13,129 nt of DNA from Dysgonamonadaceae bacterium. Lineage in GTDB: Bacteria > Bacteroidota > Bacteroidia > Bacteroidales > Azobacteroidaceae. The notes beneath the pieces are model-generated. The model did not search any database and was not told the DNA's origin. It was given only the letters and a program-made list of their open reading frames with translations. The stretch is taken from the NCBI GenBank assembly GCA_031282925.1, contig JAITCT010000024.1, positions 1-13,129 of the forward strand, read 5' to 3'. Both the position numbers and the translations under genes were made by a program. Below, piece by piece: positions 1-6,527 of the stretch. The stretch's first letter is position 1; the number at the start of each line of letters is the position of its first letter.

Positions 1-131
1 ACCATCGTTTTTACAGAATCCCCTTCATCTGCGGCATAAGCGGGAATACTTGATTTGAAAATATGCTGGGCTGCTGTGTTTGTGCAGGAAACACAAAAAA
101 TGAAAAGAATGACGGATATATGCTGTTTCAT
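1..131 (-). CDS. Partial secreted protein, probable lipoprotein (N-terminus only)
   Basis: This is an open frame from an ATG at 131 that runs leftward out of the window, so only about 43 residues are visible. The translation starts MKQHISVILFIFCVSC: a short basic start, a hydrophobic stretch (residues 5-14) and a cysteine at 16. That is the shape of a lipoprotein signal peptide, although Cys at the -3 position of the lipobox is atypical; cleavage by signal peptidase I a little further on is the alternative. The mature part seen (about 27 residues) is too short to identify. A promoter-like sequence lies immediately upstream. The ATG also overlaps the stop of a 74-codon upstream frame as ATGA, but that frame looks like low-complexity sequence. 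That this is a real gene rests on the signal peptide and the promoter only. Confidence 0.45.
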   Translation of the reverse strand, partial: MKQHISVILFIFCVSCTNTAAQHIFKSSIPAYAADEGDSVKTM

Positions 132-135
132 GCTG

Positions 136-167
136 CAAAAATAGTATTCTGTAATGAAAAGCACAAA
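136..167 (-). promoter_or_regulatory. Possible Bacteroidetes-type promoter
   Basis: Read on the minus strand this is TTTG, a 20-base spacer, then TATTTTTG, a full match to the TTTG / TAnnTTTG consensus of the Bacteroidetes primary sigma factor. Only four bases separate the -7 box from the ATG at 131, so the transcript would be nearly leaderless. That lowers confidence. Confidence 0.4.
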
Positions 168-351
168 AATTTTTTCTGTCCTTGTCCTGAAACAGCAAGA
201 CAAAAGGCAAACAGAAAATTGATGACGAAACGGGTATAAAAGAAAAGCTCTGTTTCCTTATTATATATGCCCGTCAATTCGTAAAATATATTTGAAATAA
301 ATGCAAAATAAAGATTAATTCTTTTTTTGAAGCGCTGTTTTTTTATTGCCA

Positions 352-652
352 TTAATCCCGTCAGGGATTAAAGCCCGGTAGAAATGATTGATTCCGCACA
401 GCACCTCGCATGACGTCAGTTATGCGGACCGTGGTAATTGTGCTTGCGGAAATAATGTTGCATCTCTACGAGATGCCGGTTGGGGACGGATACATTCATT
501 TTCTACCGAACTGTGCATCTCTGCGAGATGCCGTTTCATGTTCAAGCGCGGGGACTTCCCCTCGGTTGGTGCGAGGCTGCGCCTCGCGCCGTCTATTCCG
601 ACAGGTTCAACCTGTCGGGAGGGCGTGAGGGCGCACCCGCGGGTGCGCCCTT
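352..652. repeat. Cluster of short perfect palindromes (non-coding)
   Basis: No convincing gene lies between 132 and 857. This part of the gap holds a run of hairpin-forming units. TTAATCCC/GGGATTAA is at 352-371. GCATCTC/GAGATGC with a 3-base loop occurs twice, at 460-476 and 514-530. CGGTAGAAA at 376-384 is the inverse of 500-508. GCGAGGC/GCCTCGC is at 571-587. A 21-base palindrome with 10-bp arms and a 1-base centre is at 598-618. A perfect 24-base palindrome is at 628-651. The units at 565-620 recur at 6435-6490. Palindromic units of this look are dispersed through many Bacteroidetes genomes. They could act as transcription or mRNA stability elements, but no function is shown here. Confidence 0.75.
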
Positions 653-772
653 ACGCGGGTACATCATGATTATCGGGGGTGTGCACCTGCGTAATTCGTA
701 AATTTCCCCGGATTGCTGCGCTGATGCTCCGTTCTCAATTTTCACCGCGGGGATAAATATTTCAAATATAAA

Positions 773-835
773 GCGTTACATTTAAAATGTTCCGCGTTAC
801 ATTTGAATTGTTCCCGATTACATTTAAAATTTTAA
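773..835 (+). repeat. Three tandem 21-bp repeats upstream of the 228-aa gene
   Basis: Three consecutive 21-base units start at 773, 794 and 815, each carrying TTACATTT followed by A or G. Units 1 and 2 differ at only a few positions; unit 3 is more diverged. The middle unit contains TACATTTG (798-805), which matches the -7 TAnnTTTG box. The array ends just before the ribosome binding site of the next gene. A 21-base period is two DNA turns, so a protein binding each unit would sit on one face of the helix. An operator or promoter array is an inference. Confidence 0.7.
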
Positions 836-847
836 ATTCTTAAAAAA

Positions 848-853
848 AGGAGG
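848..853 (+). promoter_or_regulatory. Strong Shine-Dalgarno sequence
   Basis: AGGAGG lies four bases before the ATG at 858. A full-consensus site is uncommon in Bacteroidetes and is stronger than anything in front of the other genes here. It fixes the start of the 228-aa protein. Confidence 0.75.
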
Positions 854-857
854 ATTT

Positions 858-1544
858 ATGTCGGATTGGATGCAACGCAATCACACAGCCCTGTATAATC
901 AGGCTACACAAACCATGGACTATATGACCGCCCCCGGTAATTTTGTCCGCATGGGATTTGCTGTCGACAGCCCGCAGAGGGAATGGTTCGACGATGTATT
1001 CGACCCTGCCTGTACAGCGTTTTTTTCCGCTTATAAGGCATGGGAAAACCCTTCGGAACGGACGCCGCTGAAAACCACCGATCTTGATGTGGCCGAGAAG
1101 GGGTTTAAGCCGGAATACCGGCGCCTTTACACGGGTTTCCTGAAAACAAGCCCGCTGGTAACCGACCACGATCTGGAAGCGATGGGAATGCCAAAACGCA
1201 GCACCGAACGCAAACCGTCGCAGGTGGCCGGCAAATCGCCCAACTGCGACGTTGATACTTCCCTTCCGGCGCACCTGATTTTTCGTTATTACGAAAAAGA
1301 CGGCGATCACAAACGCGCCAAACCGGAAGGTCAGCACGGCGTGGAAATCGCATGGTCGGTTACCGAAATCGCCCCCACAAAGTGGAGCGAACTGACGCAC
1401 TCCAGCTTCGATACCCACTCGCCTTTTACCCTGAAGTTTGAAAGCGACCAAAGCGGCAAGTCCGTTTATTTTTCCCTGAGGTGGGAAAATACCCGCGGGG
1501 AAAAAGGACCCTGGAGCCCGATAACAAAAGTGATTATCCCGTAA
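858..1544 (+). CDS. Conserved protein of unknown function with C-terminal Fn3-like region
   Basis: This is a 228-residue protein without signal peptide or membrane segments, so probably cytoplasmic. Residues 1-110 look mainly helical (several Trp, Tyr and Phe). A charged, proline-containing linker covers roughly 110-135. Residues 136-228 look like a beta-sandwich of fibronectin III type and end with RWENTRGEKGPWS (208-220) and a hydrophobic final strand. From memory, this tail is shared by a family of hypothetical proteins of similar length in Bacteroidetes, spirochaetes and other bacteria; I know of no assigned function. The start is set by AGGAGG four bases upstream. Three 21-bp repeats lie just ahead of that. 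The gene is followed after three bases by the ribF frame, so co-transcription is likely. That it is a real gene is nearly certain; its role is unknown. Confidence 0.85.
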   Translation: MSDWMQRNHTALYNQATQTMDYMTAPGNFVRMGFAVDSPQREWFDDVFDPACTAFFSAYKAWENPSERTPLKTTDLDVAEKGFKPEYRRLYTGFLKTSPLVTDHDLEAMGMPKRSTERKPSQVAGKSPNCDVDTSLPAHLIFRYYEKDGDHKRAKPEGQHGVEIAWSVTEIAPTKWSELTHSSFDTHSPFTLKFESDQSGKSVYFSLRWENTRGEKGPWSPITKVIIP

Positions 1545-1547
1545 GGG

Positions 1548-2564
1548 ATGAACGGTGAACGGGTGGTGAACAGTGAATGGATGAACGGTGAAACGGTGAA
1601 GAAGGGGGCTTCTTCAACTGTTTCACCGTTCACTGTTTTCACCGTTCACCGTTCTCCCCCGTTCACCCCCTCACCGTCTTCTGCCGCCATCGGCTTTTTC
1701 GACGGCGTTCATGTAGGGCATCGTTTCCTGATCAAACAGTTAAAAGAACTTGCCGCATCCGCAGGCCTGCCGTCTGCCGTCATTACGTTCGGGCAGCATC
1801 CCCGGTCTGTTTTGGAAGCGGGCTACCGGCCTGCCCTGCTCACTGCGCCGGACGAAAAACTCAAACGCCTGTCCGCGCTGGGCATTGATTTTTGCCACGT
1901 CATTGATTTTACCAAAGAACTTTCCCAACTCAGTGCGCGGGATTTTATCGCGGACGTCCTGTGTAAAAAGTTACGCCTCAAACAACTGCTGGTCGGATAC
2001 GACCACCGTTTCGGGAAAGGCCGCGCCGAAAGTTTTCCCGATTACGTGAACTACGGACGGGATTATGGCCTGAAAGTCGTCAGGGCACTGGAATTGCCGG
2101 GCTTTGCCGAACATGTCGGCTCAACGCTGATTCGGCAACAACTGATTGAAGGCAGGCTGGAGGAAGCCAACCGGTTGCTGTCGTACAATTACAGCCTGGA
2201 GGGCAAAGTGGTCAAGGGGAATCAATTAGGGCGGCGCATCGGCTTCCCTACCGCCAACATTGAGGTTAACGACAAATGCAAAGTTATTCCGAAGGAAGGT
2301 ATTTATGCCGTTTGGGTACATGTCGGGACGGCAAAATACCGGGGAATGGCTTACATCGGCAAACGCCCGACAGTGGTTCGGGACGGCGAACGGCGCGTGG
2401 AAGTGCATATCCTTGATTTTTCAAGCGATTTGTACGGGACAGCGCTCCGCCTGGAGTTCGTCAAATTCCTTCGGGAAGACCGGACTTTTGACGATTTATC
2501 CGGATTGAAAAACCGGCTTTTGATTGACAGGGAACTTGCAGTTGATGCATTACGGGAGAATTGA
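1548..2564 (+). CDS. ribF: Bifunctional riboflavin kinase / FAD synthetase
   Basis: RibF phosphorylates riboflavin to FMN and adenylylates FMN to FAD. The N-terminal nucleotidyltransferase domain (about 46-200) carries GFFDGVHVGH (49-58, the HxGH motif) and YDHRFGKG (151-158). The C-terminal kinase domain (about 215-335) carries GRRIGFPTAN (228-237) and VEVHILDF (284-291) with the likely catalytic Glu285. The length, 338, is somewhat above the roughly 310 usual for the family. The excess is at the front: Bacteroidales RibF normally has fewer than 20 residues before GFFDG, but here there are 48. Those residues are encoded by an inverted repeat (1550-1668), and no in-frame ATG, GTG or TTG exists between the hairpin and GFFDG. 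Translation must therefore start inside the repeat. The ATG at 1548 is the first candidate; GTG 1563, GTG 1566, ATG 1581 and GTG 1596 are others. The body of the enzyme looks intact. Confidence 0.95.
   Translation: MNGERVVNSEWMNGETVKKGASSTVSPFTVFTVHRSPPFTPSPSSAAIGFFDGVHVGHRFLIKQLKELAASAGLPSAVITFGQHPRSVLEAGYRPALLTAPDEKLKRLSALGIDFCHVIDFTKELSQLSARDFIADVLCKKLRLKQLLVGYDHRFGKGRAESFPDYVNYGRDYGLKVVRALELPGFAEHVGSTLIRQQLIEGRLEEANRLLSYNYSLEGKVVKGNQLGRRIGFPTANIEVNDKCKVIPKEGIYAVWVHVGTAKYRGMAYIGKRPTVVRDGERRVEVHILDFSSDLYGTALRLEFVKFLREDRTFDDLSGLKNRLLIDRELAVDALREN
1550..1668. repeat. Imperfect inverted repeat inside the 5' end of ribF
   Basis: The left arm is built from GAACGGTGAA-like units (1550-1604), and the right arm (1609-1668) is its imperfect reverse complement. 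At the centre is a perfect GAAGAAG-GGGG-CTTCTTC hairpin (1598-1615). The arms themselves are degenerate direct repeats of about 10-12 bases, so the element may have grown by slippage. It occupies the coding position of the native RibF N-terminus and supplies its start codon. The transcript would form a long stem over the initiation region, which could weaken translation. Confidence 0.85.
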
Positions 2565-2579
2565 TAAATGACAGTTAAC

Positions 2580-2730
2580 AATGGAGAATGAAGAATTTAC
2601 CGCAGCCGTCATTGCGAAGGCGAAGCCTGAAGCAATCCATGTGTAAGCTATGTTTTTCTGGATTGCTTCACTGCTTCGCAGTGAAGCAATGACGATGCAA
2701 TAATTTAAATGTCCGGTAAAATGGAGAATG
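2580..2730. repeat. MITE-like inverted-repeat element (CGTCATTGCG family) with flanking direct repeats
   Basis: The core at 2607-2694 begins CGTCATTGCG and ends with its inverse, with internal GAAGCAATCCA and TGGATTGCTTC arms. The right arm also contains a perfect 10-bp hairpin, GCTTCACTGC/GCAGTGAAGC. The same family recurs near 7483, 7562, 12422 and 12454. Outside the core, TTTACCG and CGGTAAA extend the inversion. The whole is flanked by an 11-base direct repeat, AATGGAGAATG, at 2580-2590 and 2720-2730. That could be a target duplication or just part of a longer repeat. The right copy supplies the GGAG ahead of the next gene. No transposase is present. Confidence 0.8.
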
Positions 2731-2737
2731 GTGTATT

Positions 2738-3496
2738 ATGGGTAATGTTTTGAACCGGTTTGTTTCCTGGCTTTGTAAAGCGAGACGTCGTGTGCCGGAG
2801 CATGTTGATGTAGATACGGAAGTCCGTTTTTTTCAGAACGCAGTGGAGTTTCCGCAGGTGAAAATCAGGGATTGCATGGTTCCGCGCACCGAAATCACTG
2901 CTGTTGATAAATCAACTTCTTTTCAGGAACTTATCGCGAAATTCGTCGAAACGGGTTTTTCAAAAATTGTGGTTTACGAAGGCGATATTGATAACATTAT
3001 CGGTTATATCCATTCTTCCGAATTGTTCGGCCGCCCTGCCGACTGGACGCAATCTATCGTCGTTTTGTCTTTTGTCCCGGAAAATATGGCGGCAAATAAA
3101 TTGATGAAAACGATGCTTGCCGAAAAGAAAAGTATGGTGGTTGCCGTGGATGAATTCGGCGGGACAGCCGGTTTGGTTACCCTCGAAGATTTGGTGGAAG
3201 AAATTTTCGGGGAAATAGAAGATGAGCACGACACGAAACTGTATGTGGCCAAACGGTTGAAGGACAATGAATATGTCCTGTCCGGCCGGATGGAGGTAGA
3301 CCGCGTGAATGAGATGTTTGGGTTGAATATTCCCGAATCGGACGAATACTTAACTATTGCCGGTTTTATTCTGGTAAATTATCAGAACTTTCCCAAATTG
3401 AACGAGACCATCCTGATTGGCCGGTTTGAGTTTAAGATAGTTAAGGTTACCCGTACAAAAATAGAACTGGTTCGGTTGTTGGTTTTGGATAAGTAA
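2738..3496 (+). CDS. CBS-domain/CorC-type protein lacking the DUF21 membrane domain (GldE-like)
   Basis: This 252-residue protein matches the cytoplasmic half of the HlyC/CorC (CNNM/DUF21) family, annotated in Bacteroidetes as hemolysin or GldE. The tandem CBS pair covers about 45-165, with VPRTEI at 48-53 and the signature DEFGGTAGLVTLEDL at 138-152 plus FGEIEDEHD at 157-165. The CorC_HlyC domain follows, about 170-250. Bacteroidales homologues normally carry around 170 extra N-terminal residues with membrane helices. Here the protein starts about 25 residues before the conserved DVDTEV stretch, and no membrane helix is visible. The DNA where the domain should be holds a repeat element instead. 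E. coli CorC is also membrane-free, so a soluble version can be functional. GGAG lies about 11 bases before the ATG. The next gene follows after 15 bases, suggesting an operon with dedA. A role in metal-ion export is family knowledge only. Confidence 0.85.
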   Translation: MGNVLNRFVSWLCKARRRVPEHVDVDTEVRFFQNAVEFPQVKIRDCMVPRTEITAVDKSTSFQELIAKFVETGFSKIVVYEGDIDNIIGYIHSSELFGRPADWTQSIVVLSFVPENMAANKLMKTMLAEKKSMVVAVDEFGGTAGLVTLEDLVEEIFGEIEDEHDTKLYVAKRLKDNEYVLSGRMEVDRVNEMFGLNIPESDEYLTIAGFILVNYQNFPKLNETILIGRFEFKIVKVTRTKIELVRLLVLDK

Positions 3497-3511
3497 TAAT
3501 ATTAATAAATC

Positions 3512-4174
3512 ATGGATATACTTCAATTTTTTATTGATTTCGTTCTTCATATTGACGTACATTTGGCCGAACTGGTTCAAAACTACGGGGTTTGGATTTA
3601 CGGAATCCTTTTTTTAATTATTTTCTGCGAAACGGGCTTGGTTGTTACGCCTTTTCTTCCCGGCGATTCGCTTTTGTTTGTGGCCGGCACATTAGCGGCA
3701 TTCGGTACCAATCATATTAATGTCCATTTGATGGTGTTGCTGCTGATAGGGGCGGCCATCTTGGGCGACGCGAGCAATTATTTCATCGGTAAGTTTTTCG
3801 GCGAGAAGCTGTTCCGTAATCCGGACTCAAAGATATTCAAACAGATGTATTTGGACAGGACGCATGAATTTTACGAAAGGCATGGGGGCAAGACTATCAT
3901 TATCGCCCGTTTTGTTCCTATCATCCGGACATTTGCGCCTTTCGTAGCCGGAATGGGAAGAATGACTTATGCGCATTTCTTCAGTTTCAACGTGATTGGA
4001 GGTGTATGCTGGGTTCCCCTGTTCATGTACGCCGGTTATTTCTTCGGCGAAATGGATTTTGTGAAACACAATTTGAGCCTGTTGATTATCGCGATTATTT
4101 TTGTTTCTTTATTACCCGGAATTTTCGAGATTGTGCGGCAGAAGATAAAGAGTAAGAAGCAAACTTCTCACTGA
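3512..4174 (+). CDS. DedA-family (VTT domain) inner-membrane protein
   Basis: This is a 220-residue polytopic membrane protein. Hydrophobic segments lie around 27-46, 53-66, 72-90, 152-178 and 188-205. DedA hallmarks are visible: Glu40 and PG (50-51) in [15 protein letters not shown] at 85-86, and RFVPIIRT (133-140) leading to FVAGMGRM (144-151), which holds the paired arginines and the re-entrant loop of the family. The length is typical. DedA proteins are needed for envelope integrity and proton-motive-force homeostasis, and several act as flippases for undecaprenyl phosphate or phospholipids; which applies here cannot be told. The gene follows the CBS protein by 15 bases. Its last 80 bases overlap the convergent glsB frame, so the two genes share their 3' ends. 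Confidence 0.93.
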   Translation: MDILQFFIDFVLHIDVHLAELVQNYGVWIYGILFLIIFCETGLVVTPFLPGDSLLFVAGTLAAFGTNHINVHLMVLLLIGAAILGDASNYFIGKFFGEKLFRNPDSKIFKQMYLDRTHEFYERHGGKTIIIARFVPIIRTFAPFVAGMGRMTYAHFFSFNVIGGVCWVPLFMYAGYFFGEMDFVKHNLSLLIIAIIFVSLLPGIFEIVRQKIKSKKQTSH

Positions 4175-5144
4175 TCAGTTTCCTCAATCTTTTCAAGAGC
4201 AATTTGGATGGTTTTTCGTTCAGGAACGATTCGATATGCCGTTTCTTTTTATCCTCAAAAATATCGTTAATATCAATGAGGATGCCCGTTTCCTCCACAT
4301 CGCCGAAGCCTTCGTTGATGGCTGTTCCGAAAACGCGCATGCTTGGCGACAAATTCATATAGGCGCTCACTAAGGGCGGAATATTGATATTGTATTTCCG
4401 CACTTCGGTATTCAGGATTTTGTAATCTTCCTTGTAAGACTTGCCTTTGAACAGGTTTTGCATTTTAGCGGTATCCATACCGGTTTTCAAAGGATGAACC
4501 GGATTTACCAGCAGTTCCGTATCTTTAAAATATTTATCAAGGAAGTATAAAATCATGTTCCGCGCATCCGGATTATAGGTATTGTACATGGTAACTTTCC
4601 CGAAAAAGTAACGGATATTGGGATCAATCACCGACAAAGCGCCTAATCCGTCCCACAAATTATCCAGGGCAAACAGGCTTTTCGAGCCGTGCTTGGTGGT
4701 TTGATAATCCAGTGAGACAAAAGAACGTCCCAGCTCTACCATGCATGGGACGTATTGGTCGATAAAGGGCTGGGAAAACCGGAACAGTTCGGCGGTAGCA
4801 ATATTATCCGGCTGTCCGTTTTTGTCGAAAGTCAGCTCGTTACCCCAGCGGAAACGGTAACCGCCTAAAATTTCTTCCGCCGAAGGGTCCCACACAATCA
4901 ATTGCCGGTAGGGGACTTCCATCGTATCAAATTCGTCAATATCCGTTGATTTTCCGGTGCCGCCGCCGTAGTAACGGAAAGCGAGTTCCCGCAAACGGCC
5001 GACTTCAAGCATTAAGTTCGGCGCCGAATGAGCCGAAAACAGGTAGATTTCATTTCCCGATTTATTCGTTTTGCGGAATAATTTATCTGCCGTTAATTCG
5101 GACTTAAGGATTTTTCTATCAATTTTTGAAATTACTTCTTCCAT
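4095..5144 (-). CDS. glsB: Glycine N-acyltransferase of the GlsB/OlsB type
   Basis: This 349-residue protein resembles the OlsB-like acyltransferases (GNAT fold) of Bacteroidales. There, GlsB moves a 3-hydroxy fatty acid onto glycine to give N-acyl glycine (commendamide), the first step of glycine-lipid synthesis. Visible support includes [14 protein letters not shown] (44-57), GGYRFRWG (94-101), ATAELFRFS (116-124), [10 protein letters not shown] (134-143) and the hydrophobic VSAYMNLSP (259-267), all in the order seen in this family. The strongest support is the partner: glsA, an O-acyltransferase, lies directly upstream, as in the Bacteroides thetaiotaomicron pair. The gap is 51 bases, so co-transcription is likely. 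The last roughly 27 residues are read through the opposite strand of dedA and may be a recent extension. The exact acyl and amino-acid substrates are inferred from the family. Confidence 0.85.
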   Translation of the reverse strand: MEEVISKIDRKILKSELTADKLFRKTNKSGNEIYLFSAHSAPNLMLEVGRLRELAFRYYGGGTGKSTDIDEFDTMEVPYRQLIVWDPSAEEILGGYRFRWGNELTFDKNGQPDNIATAELFRFSQPFIDQYVPCMVELGRSFVSLDYQTTKHGSKSLFALDNLWDGLGALSVIDPNIRYFFGKVTMYNTYNPDARNMILYFLDKYFKDTELLVNPVHPLKTGMDTAKMQNLFKGKSYKEDYKILNTEVRKYNINIPPLVSAYMNLSPSMRVFGTAINEGFGDVEETGILIDINDIFEDKKKRHIESFLNEKPSKLLLKRLRKLISEKFASYSLSSAAQSRKFRVIKKQK

Positions 5145-5153
5145 ATTTTATAT

Positions 5154-5195
5154 AAGTTACGAATTACAAGTTACGGGTTATAAATGGACTTGTAA
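5154..5195. repeat. Small direct and inverted repeat between glsA and glsB
   Basis: Two 14-base units (5154-5167 and 5168-5181, 11 of 14 identical) are followed by ACTTGTAA (5188-5195), which pairs with TTACAAGT (5164-5171) around a 16-base loop. The stem abuts the glsA stop codon. There is no U-tract, so this is not a clear terminator; it may modulate message stability between the two genes. Confidence 0.5.
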
Positions 5196-6026
5196 CTAAT
5201 TTTTGTGCAATGTATAAACAGTTTGTTTAACCCAATCCGCCCATTCCTGCGGAGTTTTCGATGCGTCAAACGTTTGCCGGGGAATCGGTTTCCCAAAGCG
5301 TATGGTGAAAGTCGAGCCTTTCGCTTTAAAAAGTTCGCCGGGCAAAAACAGCATCTCAATGTTGAATTTGAGGCCTGAATATTTGCGAAGATTGGCTATG
5401 TTGTAAAACAAATTGGAATTTTTGCCTTCAAAATGAACCGGAACAATATCCCGCTGATATTCTATGGCTTTGACAATGAACATTTTTTTCCATTCGAGAT
5501 CGCGTATTCCGTTTTTTGTTTTGCGGGAACACAAGCCGGCAGGAAAAGTGATGATTTGGTCGCCGGAAGCGAAGACTTCATTCAAAATGCGGACTGCCGA
5601 ACGGTTTTGCGCCCCGTGTTTGTTAATGGGGACAAAAATATCTTGAAGCGGTTGCAGGAAATAAAGAATATCATTGACTAAATATTTGATTTTCCCGCCG
5701 TAATGGTTTCCCAGAAAGGATGACAGGCAAACGCCGTCCATTCCGCCGAGCGGATGATTGGAAGCAAAAATACACCTTGTCCCGCTGTCGGGAAGGTTGT
5801 CTTCTCCCAGCACTTGCAGTTTAATATCAAAGTATTTCACCGCATTGTTCATAAAGTCAACCCCCCTTGCATTTCCGTTGTATTCCAAAAATTGATTCAC
5901 TTCATCCTGACAGATGAGCTTTGCCAAACTTTTGACTATCCGTTTTGGAATTTTTTTTGCCGCCCGGGGCGCTTTTGTATTGATTATTCCCTGAATATCA
6001 ATGTGAAAAAATTTCGATTCTTCCAT
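5196..6026 (-). CDS. glsA: Glycine-lipid O-acyltransferase (PlsC-like)
   Basis: This 276-residue protein is of the lysophosphatidic acid acyltransferase (PlsC) superfamily. The catalytic block is SNHPLGGMDGV (89-99), an H-x5-D variant of the usual H-x4-D that I associate with this Bacteroidetes branch. The FPAG block (161-164), with nearby basic residues, stands in for FPEG, and DIVPVHFEG (193-201) is the fourth block. In Bacteroides, GlsA adds a second acyl chain to the N-acyl glycine made by GlsB. Its position immediately upstream of glsB supports that role over phosphatidic acid synthesis. A hydrophobic region around 220-230 may contact the membrane; there is no signal peptide. The start ATG at 6026 follows a terminator-like hairpin by a few bases, so the 5' leader is unusual. 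It could instead be another PlsC homologue. Confidence 0.85.
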   Translation of the reverse strand: MEESKFFHIDIQGIINTKAPRAAKKIPKRIVKSLAKLICQDEVNQFLEYNGNARGVDFMNNAVKYFDIKLQVLGEDNLPDSGTRCIFASNHPLGGMDGVCLSSFLGNHYGGKIKYLVNDILYFLQPLQDIFVPINKHGAQNRSAVRILNEVFASGDQIITFPAGLCSRKTKNGIRDLEWKKMFIVKAIEYQRDIVPVHFEGKNSNLFYNIANLRKYSGLKFNIEMLFLPGELFKAKGSTFTIRFGKPIPRQTFDASKTPQEWADWVKQTVYTLHKN

Positions 6027-6031
6027 AAACT

Positions 6032-6061
6032 AAAAAACGGGAAATGCATTTTACATTTCCC
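6032..6061 (-). terminator. Rho-independent terminator or attenuator upstream of glsA
   Basis: On the minus strand, GGGAAATG pairs with CATTTCCC around a 7-base loop and is followed by G and then six T. That is a good intrinsic terminator shape. It sits only 5 bases before the glsA ATG, so any leftward transcript starting further upstream would meet it first. It may stop read-through from the right or act as an attenuator, leaving the glsAB promoter unclear. Read rightward, a T-run follows less closely. Confidence 0.55.
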
Positions 6062-6074
6062 ATATTCCATTTTT

Positions 6075-6167
6075 TTAAAATATCCTGCACTTTTTTACCG
6101 ATAGACCCGTAAGTTCCGAAACAGTTCCTGCGGGAATGTTATAGTATTGTTTTTCGTTTTTGATCAT
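6075..6167 (-). other. Possible small or broken frame (30 codons)
   Basis: An ATG at 6167 opens a 30-codon frame reading MIKNEKQYYNIPAGTVSELT and then GLSVKKCRIF. The composition is protein-like and the middle resembles a helix-turn-helix segment. Dropping one base in the A-run near 6090 would extend it as VKKVQDILKKW. It may be the remnant of a small DNA-binding protein, a leader peptide, or chance. No ribosome binding site is visible. Confidence 0.15.
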
Positions 6168-6434
6168 ATTATTTGCTAATTAATTGTTTAACAGTCTTTT
6201 GTTCTGTTATATTCCGAATGAGTACCGATAAAACGGATATACGCCTTTGGGGATGCAAAAATAATGACAGCGACAATCCGGCAGATGTTTCCTTTTGTAT
6301 CGAAAACAAAACGTCAACTGTTTCAATTTCGGGAACAAATTTAAGCAAAAAAAACAAATTTGAAACAAAGATTCGTGATTTTGCAACAAATTTAGATAAT
6401 CCCCAATGCCTTTATTCATGGATTTACGGCCACT
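6168..6434. other. Gene-free stretch, AT-rich
   Basis: I see no gene here. Open frames on both strands have no recognisable protein character. The minus strand has several TAnnTTTG matches (6256-6263, 6336-6343, 6387-6394). Only the one at 6336 has a TTTG upstream, and at 22 bases (6366-6369). These could include the glsAB promoter, but with a terminator-like hairpin between them and glsA this is unproven. Confidence 0.4.
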
Positions 6435-6490
6435 GTTGGTGCGAGGCTGCGCTTTGCGCCGTCTATTTCGACAGATTGAACCTGCCGGGA
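6435..6490 (+). repeat. Dispersed repeat, second copy of 565-620
   Basis: This 56-base segment starting GTTGGTGCGAGG matches 565-620 in direct orientation at 50 of 56 positions by hand count. The internal palindromes of the first copy have decayed here through the mismatches. It lies in a gene-free region. Confidence 0.8.
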
Positions 6491-6527
6491 TAAAAGGCGC
6501 GAGGTGAAATTTCGCACCAACAGGGAG

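Noticed and set aside
128..352. 74-codon minus-strand frame overlapping the partial lipoprotein start as ATGA
   Set aside because: It is low-complexity Phe/Lys-rich AT sequence without a recognisable domain, and a promoter-like sequence for the lipoprotein lies inside it. The ATGA overlap alone is weak evidence.
352..652. CRISPR array
   Set aside because: The repeated units are palindromes of different sequence with uneven spacing, not identical repeats with regular unique spacers, and there are no cas genes.
388..701. Three overlapping plus-strand frames of 72-93 codons
   Set aside because: They run through palindromic repeats, and their translations are Arg/Cys-rich products of GC-rich repeat DNA.
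840..1451. 203-codon frame antisense to the 228-aa gene
   Set aside because: The sense frame has AGGAGG, typical composition and a conserved C-terminal motif; the antisense frame is a shadow.
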